DNA of 46,389 nt from a gamma proteobacterium symbiont of Taylorina sp. (GTDB lineage Bacteria; Pseudomonadota; Gammaproteobacteria; GRL18). Where the stretch lies: the NCBI GenBank assembly GCA_025655455.1, contig JAHXIV010000002.1, positions 1 through 46,389 of the forward strand, read 5' to 3'. Below are positions 41,103 through 46,389 of this stretch, in pieces; the first letter of the stretch is position 1; the number at the start of each line of letters is the position of its first letter. Both the position numbers and the translations under genes were made by a program. The notes beneath the pieces are model-generated. The model saw only the letters and a program-made list of their open reading frames with translations, did no database searches and was not told the DNA's origin.

Positions 41103-41538
41103 TAAGTTTCAAGCCGATTTAAGATTCACCTGCATAAATCCAGTTTAAACTAATACCATGCAAAAGGTATAAATCCCTCATTGCTAATGGAGGTTGTTTT
41201 TAAGCGATTATCGATATTAACAAGGTCGTCATTATTACTTCTTTGTCCCATATTGATATTGTATGATAAAGGAGGAATTAATTTCCATAATAATTTTGTT
41301 AATAACCACCAATGATAAGACTTCAAATTAATGACATGGATTTAATCTGCTTTTAGTCAGTAAAACAGATTAGAATTAGCTAAAGTTAAGTTATTCTATT
41401 CTAAAGTTGAAATTATTAGTTTTTCTTATGATTTATAGCATTGAAAAATATAATTAATTATCCTATTCTTAAAGTGCCCGTCTAAATCTGAGTGATAACA
41501 CAACAAGGCTCAAGTAGCAGATTGAAGGAGTTATTTTC
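41103..41538. other. Non-coding region
   Basis: No gene is seen. The stretch TTTTGTTAATAACC at about 41286 also occurs at about 5699, next to the IS66 remnant. The last 60 bases hold a GAAGGAG ribosome-binding site for the gene at 41539. No further copy of the 18-bp core is visible, so the far end of the older element cannot be placed. Confidence 0.4.
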
Positions 41539-43191
41539 ATGATTAAAATTATATCAATTAGTATTGTGGTACTTTTTTTATCTGTAGGGGTAATATTTGC
41601 TGATCGCTTGCATGTGGATGACCTGGTTTATCAGGGAGCTTTCAGATTGCCAATAGCCTCTAATAATTCCTCCTGGGAATATAGTGGCCTGGCTATGACA
41701 TGTTATCCTGAGGGTGATCCTCAAGGTACAAAAGATGGCTTTCCAGGTTCAATTTTTGCTGTGGGGCATGATCAACAACAATCTGTTTCAGAAATCAGCA
41801 TTCCTATCCCGGTAATTTCTACAGAAAAAAATCTGCATGAGTTAAATACAGCGACGACATTACAAGCTTTTCAAAATATTGCTGGTAATTTATTCTATGA
41901 TAATATTGATGAACTTTCCTTGCCTCGTATGGGATTAGCATACTTACCAGCACAACAAGGACAGACTTCAGGAAAATTGCACTTCACTATAGGGCAGCAT
42001 ATTCAAGGATTTGAAGCATCACATGCCTGGACAGAACTTGATTTGACTATATCAAATCCTGCAGGAGCATGGCATTTTGGATCTTATACCAATTATGTTA
42101 CTAATGATTATATGCTTGATATTCCAGCTGAATGGGCAACGATAAATACTGCCGGACAATTGCTTGCCACTGGACGTGCAAGAGAAGGATTATGGAGCGG
42201 TCGAGGCCCGGCACTATTTTCTTATGCCCCCTGGAGTGAAGGCAATCCACCTGCCGACAATAGTACTTTAAGCAATATTACACCACTCTTGCTCTATGGT
42301 GTTCAAGAAAATGGTGCAACTGATATTATCAGTGATGAATCAACCAGCATGGTTGGATATAGTGATGCAGACCACTGGCTTGGAAGTGCCTGGTTAACTT
42401 CCGGTGATAAATCGGCGTTAATATTTTCCGGTACTAAGGCAATAGGAAATTCTTGGTATGGTTTTGCTAATGGGGTTATCTGGCATTATGACTGTGCTGA
42501 GCAACAGCCCCCAACTTGCCCTGAAATACCAGCCTGGCCAAGTGATGATCGTGGTTTCTGGGCCGAAAACTATCAGGCACAACTCATTTTTTATGATACT
42601 GACGATTTAGCAGCGGTAGCCTTGGGTACGATACCATCCTACCAGCCTCAACCTTATGCTGTACTGGATCTAACGCCTTACCTATTTGATGCAGAAATTA
42701 GTCTTGAGCGTTACAGGAATGATTTAGTGGGTGCAACATGTTTTGATCGAACCCATCAATTATTATATCTTTTTGAAAGGCAGGCTGATGAAGAAAAAAG
42801 TGTAGTTCATGTTTGGAAAGTGGGAGGCTTTTCACCGCTTGCTGCTATTCAGGTTGATGGTAGAAGTGATGAGGTTCGGGTTACTGCAAATACTCCTGTA
42901 TCAATTACTATTAGTTTGAAAACAGACCTTACAAGTTCAGCCAAAGCAGATTGGTGGGTCGCTTATGTAACTGATGGTAAAGGGTATACTTATGTCTATC
43001 CAAGTGGTTGGAGTACCAATTTGAAGCCAACTTATCAGGGAGAACTCTTTAATTTCTCTTCTTTTAACATTTTCAATGAATCACTTTCTGTGGGAAATTA
43101 TATATTCTTTTTTGGGGTTGATACTATAGCTGATGGAAATCTTAGTGTGGATAATTTGCATTATGATTATATCACTGTGGAAGTGCAGTGA
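41539..43191 (+). CDS. Exported protein of unknown function
   Basis: 550 residues with a signal peptide (MIKIISISIVVLFLSVGVIFA) and a good ribosome-binding site (AAGGAG). The mature part starts DRLHVDDLVYQGAFRLP and has many aromatic and Gly residues in an order that suggests a beta-propeller or other all-beta fold: SWEYSGLAMTCY, SIFAVGHD, LPRMGLAYLPAQQG, LWSGRGPALFSY, NGVIWHYDC, GATCFDRTHQLLYLFER. The C-terminal 120 residues look like a separate beta-sandwich. The single Cys residues could form disulfides. I cannot assign a family. It lies alone between the mutS element and the CRISPR-Cas operon. Confidence 0.65.
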   Translation: MIKIISISIVVLFLSVGVIFADRLHVDDLVYQGAFRLPIASNNSSWEYSGLAMTCYPEGDPQGTKDGFPGSIFAVGHDQQQSVSEISIPIPVISTEKNLHELNTATTLQAFQNIAGNLFYDNIDELSLPRMGLAYLPAQQGQTSGKLHFTIGQHIQGFEASHAWTELDLTISNPAGAWHFGSYTNYVTNDYMLDIPAEWATINTAGQLLATGRAREGLWSGRGPALFSYAPWSEGNPPADNSTLSNITPLLLYGVQENGATDIISDESTSMVGYSDADHWLGSAWLTSGDKSALIFSGTKAIGNSWYGFANGVIWHYDCAEQQPPTCPEIPAWPSDDRGFWAENYQAQLIFYDTDDLAAVALGTIPSYQPQPYAVLDLTPYLFDAEISLERYRNDLVGATCFDRTHQLLYLFERQADEEKSVVHVWKVGGFSPLAAIQVDGRSDEVRVTANTPVSITISLKTDLTSSAKADWWVAYVTDGKGYTYVYPSGWSTNLKPTYQGELFNFSSFNIFNESLSVGNYIFFFGVDTIADGNLSVDNLHYDYITVEVQ

Positions 43192-43708
43192 TCATATTAT
43201 TTCCAAGATAGATGGATTGTCTGAAATAAACTGGTATAGGCATAATATTTAATGTTGATTATCAAGAAGATAAAATTAGATACTTAGAAAAGTCTGATCT
43301 TTATCTAGGGATGGTAGTTCCAGAAGCTATGATTATATTATCTATATAAAACAATGGGTTATTGATATCTGCATCATAGGGCTTTGATAATAGATCATTT
43401 TTCATATTGAATGAAATGAGTAAGCATAAGAATATTTTGTTTGTGCCAGTTCCTAGAAGTGTGAAAGTTGATGTGGCGAAGCTGTGATGAACAAACTCAT
43501 CTGTATATTGCGTGGGTGATCAAGCCTGATTAATATAACCATTCCTTACATTCATTATAATTTTTTAAATCCTACAGCAAGAGCCAGGGCAGAAACAAAA
43601 AAATACCATTTGTAGGATTTTTCCTATTTTTTAATAAGTAAAATAATTGTATGATGAATTATAAGGATAATAATCAAACATTTGATTACTAATAATGGTA
43701 TTTAAACT
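43192..43708. other. Intergenic region before cas1, with hairpin
   Basis: No gene and no CRISPR repeat units are visible. AAATCCTACA (43567-43576) pairs with TGTAGGATTT (43611-43620), followed by TT, a terminator-like hairpin with a 34-base loop. The stretch at 43473-43525 resembles 9418-9470. The AT-rich bases at 43621-43700 probably hold the cas promoter. Confidence 0.5.
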
Positions 43709-44680
43709 ATGAAAGATTTTTCTCCCACAGATTTAAAAGCAATTTTACACTCCAAACGAGCTAATTTATATTATCTTGAGCATTGCAGGGTGATGCAAAA
43801 AGATGGCCGGGTTTTATATTTAACTGAGGAAAAAAATGAACATCAATATTGGAATATTCCCATAGCTAATACCACAGTTGTTTTATTAGGAACAGGCACT
43901 TCCATTACACAAGCTGCAGTACGCATGCTGGCACAGGCAGGCGTATTAATTGGCTTTTGCGGTGGCGGCGGCACTCCACTTTATATGAGCAATGAAGTTG
44001 AATGGATGACATCACAAAGTGAATATAGGCCTACTCAATACTTACAGGGCTGGATGAGTTTTTGGTTTGATGATGACAAACGTTTACAGGCAGCCAAACA
44101 ATTTCAGCAAGCACGCATGGAATATTTAAAGCGGGTCTGGAGTAAAGACAGGGACCTAAATAATGAAGGATTTAATATTGATGACAGTGCACTTGAGTCC
44201 GCTTTTCAGCGTTTTGATGAAAGAACTGAACAGGCTCAAAAATCTTCTGATTTATTATTAACTGAAGCTCAATTAACAAAAACACTGTATAAGTTTGCTG
44301 CCAATCAAACAAACACAGGTGATTTCACTCGTCAACATCAGGCCACTGATGATGCCAATGCATTTTTGAATCATGGCAATTATTTAGCCTATGGCCTTGC
44401 GGCCACCACGTTATGGGTATTAGGCATTCCTCATGGCTTTGCCGTAATGCATGGTAAAACCAGAAGGGGTGCATTGGTTTTTGATGTGGCTGATTTAATC
44501 AAAGATGCCGTGATCCTCCCCTGGGCTTTTATTTGTGCCAAAGAAAAATCCACAGAGCAGGAATTTCGTCAGCAATGCCTGCAAGCATTTACCGATCATA
44601 AATCACTGGATTTTATGTTTAATCAAGTTAAAGCCATTGCTTTACAAGGTGGATTAGATGAGGAAGGTGATGCATTATGA
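43709..44680 (+). CDS. cas1: CRISPR-associated endonuclease Cas1, subtype I-F
   Basis: 323 residues, the usual size of I-F Cas1. Opening FSPTDLKAILHSKRANLYYLEHCRV is characteristic of the I-F group, as is the VLLGTGTSITQAAVRMLAQAGVLIGFCGGGG block. Metal-binding residues are visible: E186 in LLTEAQLTK, H248 in FAVMHGKTRRG, and D259/D262 in FDVADLIKDA. With Cas2 it inserts new spacers into the array. The stop overlaps the cas2-cas3 start (ATGATG), as in I-F operons. It is the first gene of the operon. Confidence 0.95.
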   Translation: MKDFSPTDLKAILHSKRANLYYLEHCRVMQKDGRVLYLTEEKNEHQYWNIPIANTTVVLLGTGTSITQAAVRMLAQAGVLIGFCGGGGTPLYMSNEVEWMTSQSEYRPTQYLQGWMSFWFDDDKRLQAAKQFQQARMEYLKRVWSKDRDLNNEGFNIDDSALESAFQRFDERTEQAQKSSDLLLTEAQLTKTLYKFAANQTNTGDFTRQHQATDDANAFLNHGNYLAYGLAATTLWVLGIPHGFAVMHGKTRRGALVFDVADLIKDAVILPWAFICAKEKSTEQEFRQQCLQAFTDHKSLDFMFNQVKAIALQGGLDEEGDAL

Positions 44681-46389
44681 TGGTCACCTTTGTTTCTCAG
44701 TGTGAAAAAAATTCTCTCAAGAAAACCAGAAGAGTACTGGATGCCTTTGCCAATCGTATTGGTGACAACACCTGGCAAACTGTGATTACCAATGATGGTT
44801 TGAATACTGTTAAAAAAATGTTGCGACAGACGGCTTCAAAAAATACCGCAGTGAGCTGTTTTTGGATCAGGAGTCGTAGTCGTTCTCAGTTTTTGTGGGT
44901 GGTAGGGAATCGGGATAGGTTTAATCTTGAGGGTGTGGTGCCGGTGAATTCTACAAAACAAGGAGTTATTAAAACATACAACGAAGATGACTGGAGTTTT
45001 TTACCAATAGTCCAATCCCTTGCTGTTTTTTCTGCATTATTACATGACTTTGGAAAATTAACGGTTTTATTTCAAAATAAACTAAAAGGTATTCACGAAT
45101 ATAAAGGTGATCCCATAAGGCATGAATGGATCTCATTATTATTTTTACATGCCATAGTTGGTGGCAAAACGGATGAGCAGTGGTTATCAGGTTTAGTTAG
45201 TGATGAAATACATAAGAATATTAAAAAGTTAAAGATTAAAAATATTGACAAGGCTTTGGGTGATTTACCCCCTGTTGCAAGTCTAATTTCATGGCTAATT
45301 GTAAGCCACCATCGACTACCATCTATTGATCGAGGAAGAGGAAAACCAATTGATTATAATAGTTTACTTAAGTCAATTACTAAAAGATGGGGCTATGAAA
45401 ATCATGATATAGCTTTTGATGATTGGTTTGATTTTAAAGAGTTACCGAGTAAGTCAATTGAATGGCAGCAACAGCTTAAATCTTATGCAATTAAACTAAA
45501 AGTTCATACCGAACAAATTAAATTACTCGTAGAGCAGGAGAATTTTCGTTCTATTCTTATTTATTCGAGACTTTGTTTGATGTTGGGTGATCACTTTTAT
45601 TCTTCTCAGCCTAAAGATAAAGGCTGGTATAGTAGCCTGAATTTATTTGCTAACACGGATTATCGTGGCAATTTAAAACAGCAATTAGACGAACACCTGG
45701 TTGGTGTTGCAAAACAAGCAAAACTTAACGCCATAAAACTACCTTTATTTGAAGGTATTTATAATCAAGCTATTCGAGTCATTAACAACAAGAAGATAAA
45801 TAAAAAAAGCATTGGGAATTTTGAGTGGCAAGAAACGGCAGTACAAAAAATTAATAAATGGAAAAAACAAAAAAAAGATCTGGATAAAAATCAATACGGT
45901 TTTTTTACCGTTAATATCGCTTCAACAGGTAAAGGAAAAACCTTTGCTAATCCTAAAATAATGCAAGCCTTATCTGCTAATGAAGATAGTTTAAGATATA
46001 TTTTAGCTCTTGGTCTAAGAACACTAACCCTACAAACTGGTGATGAATACAAAGATAAAATTGGTTTAACAAATGATGAGTTAGCCGTTTTAATTGGTTC
46101 AACAGCCATTAGTAATTTACATTATAAAGACAGTAAAACTGGCTCTGATTCAAATGAAACCTTATTGGATAATGAATTGTTTTTTGCGAAGGAATTTCCT
46201 GAACAAGGTTTAGATACGGTATTAAAAAGTGAAAGAGATCGACAATTTTTATATGCACCAATTTTAACATGTACCATTGACCATATTATACAAGCAACAG
46301 AAATAACCAGAGGTGGGCGATATATTTTACCCACACTAAGATTGATGTCATCAGACTTGGTTATTGATGAAGTCGATGATTTTGATGGA
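44677..46389 (+). CDS. cas3: Cas2-Cas3 fusion of subtype I-F, 5' part
   Basis: The frame is open from ATG 44677 to the window edge (571 codons visible; the full protein is about 1050-1100). Residues 1-95 are the Cas2-like domain that identifies subtype I-F (MMVTFVSQCEKNSLKKTRRV; NTAVSCFWI). The HD nuclease follows, with ALLHDFGK (H123, D124), RHEW and VSHHR. The helicase begins with the phosphate-binding loop STGKGKT (G418, K421, T422) and reaches the DEVD box (564-567). It unwinds and degrades DNA recognised by the Csy surveillance complex, and with Cas1 forms the adaptation complex. The csy genes and the array should lie to the right. Confidence 0.95.
   Translation, partial: MMVTFVSQCEKNSLKKTRRVLDAFANRIGDNTWQTVITNDGLNTVKKMLRQTASKNTAVSCFWIRSRSRSQFLWVVGNRDRFNLEGVVPVNSTKQGVIKTYNEDDWSFLPIVQSLAVFSALLHDFGKLTVLFQNKLKGIHEYKGDPIRHEWISLLFLHAIVGGKTDEQWLSGLVSDEIHKNIKKLKIKNIDKALGDLPPVASLISWLIVSHHRLPSIDRGRGKPIDYNSLLKSITKRWGYENHDIAFDDWFDFKELPSKSIEWQQQLKSYAIKLKVHTEQIKLLVEQENFRSILIYSRLCLMLGDHFYSSQPKDKGWYSSLNLFANTDYRGNLKQQLDEHLVGVAKQAKLNAIKLPLFEGIYNQAIRVINNKKINKKSIGNFEWQETAVQKINKWKKQKKDLDKNQYGFFTVNIASTGKGKTFANPKIMQALSANEDSLRYILALGLRTLTLQTGDEYKDKIGLTNDELAVLIGSTAISNLHYKDSKTGSDSNETLLDNELFFAKEFPEQGLDTVLKSERDRQFLYAPILTCTIDHIIQATEITRGGRYILPTLRLMSSDLVIDEVDDFDG

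Noticed and set aside
43192..43708. CRISPR array or leader upstream of cas1
   Set aside because: No repeated unit of CRISPR size is visible and nothing resembles the usual I-F repeat; the array is expected on the csy side of the operon.

Overview
The window looks like an AT-rich gammaproteobacterial chromosome. The housekeeping genes apaH, tsaB, purT and mutS are all of gammaproteobacterial type. The secreted caspase-like, FecR-like and TolB-propeller proteins are of a kind often seen in sulfur-oxidising and methane-oxidising gammaproteobacteria. The lineage is an inference from recognised families, not from a search.

Layout. 1-9.8 kb is chromosomal or old accessory DNA: the apaH 3' end, a giant secreted beta-propeller/caspase-like protein (954-5234), an IS66 remnant, a secreted FecR-type protein, a TolB-like propeller protein, and a lipoprotein/MreB-like gene pair. 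9.8-18.5 kb is a P4-like integrative element in the 3' end of tRNA-Asn(GTT). It has 69-bp identical attachment repeats, a tyrosine integrase with candidate arm sites, AlpA, primase, a RepA-type helicase, a candidate origin, a FecR-type cargo gene and a serine resolvase. 18.5-25.3 kb is core chromosome: tRNA-Asn, a diguanylate cyclase, a conserved protein overlapping tsaB, then purT and mutS on the other strand.

25.24-40.78 kb is a second, 15.5-kb element. Its attachment core is an 18-bp repeat lying inside codons 13-19 of mutS (the conserved HTPMM segment). The element replaces the first codons and the promoter of mutS. A second mutS 5' end lies just beyond its right end, followed by the decayed start of a related integrase, so an older sister element probably sat there in tandem. 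The element encodes an integrase with a small HNH-like gene overlapping its start, an excisionase-like protein, a DUF3102 protein, a winged-helix Rep-like protein with iteron-like repeats, a nucleotidyltransferase, a Mu F-like head protein, two terminase-small-subunit/HTH-like proteins, two near-identical ~20-residue membrane peptides, and a repressor with three evenly spaced operators. No large terminase, portal, capsid or tail gene is visible, so a phage satellite (or a reduced prophage) fits best. Its right end carries another FecR-type cargo gene and a 300-bp segment also present at 8.3-8.65 kb.

41.1-46.4 kb holds a secreted protein of unknown function and the start of a type I-F CRISPR-Cas operon (cas1, then the cas2-cas3 fusion running off the window). 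No CRISPR array is visible here.

The main candidate for something new is the mutS-targeting element, which would put mismatch repair under the control of a mobile element. This resembles in principle the mutL-targeting SpyCIM1 island of Streptococcus pyogenes, but with a different gene, different proteins and a different host group.
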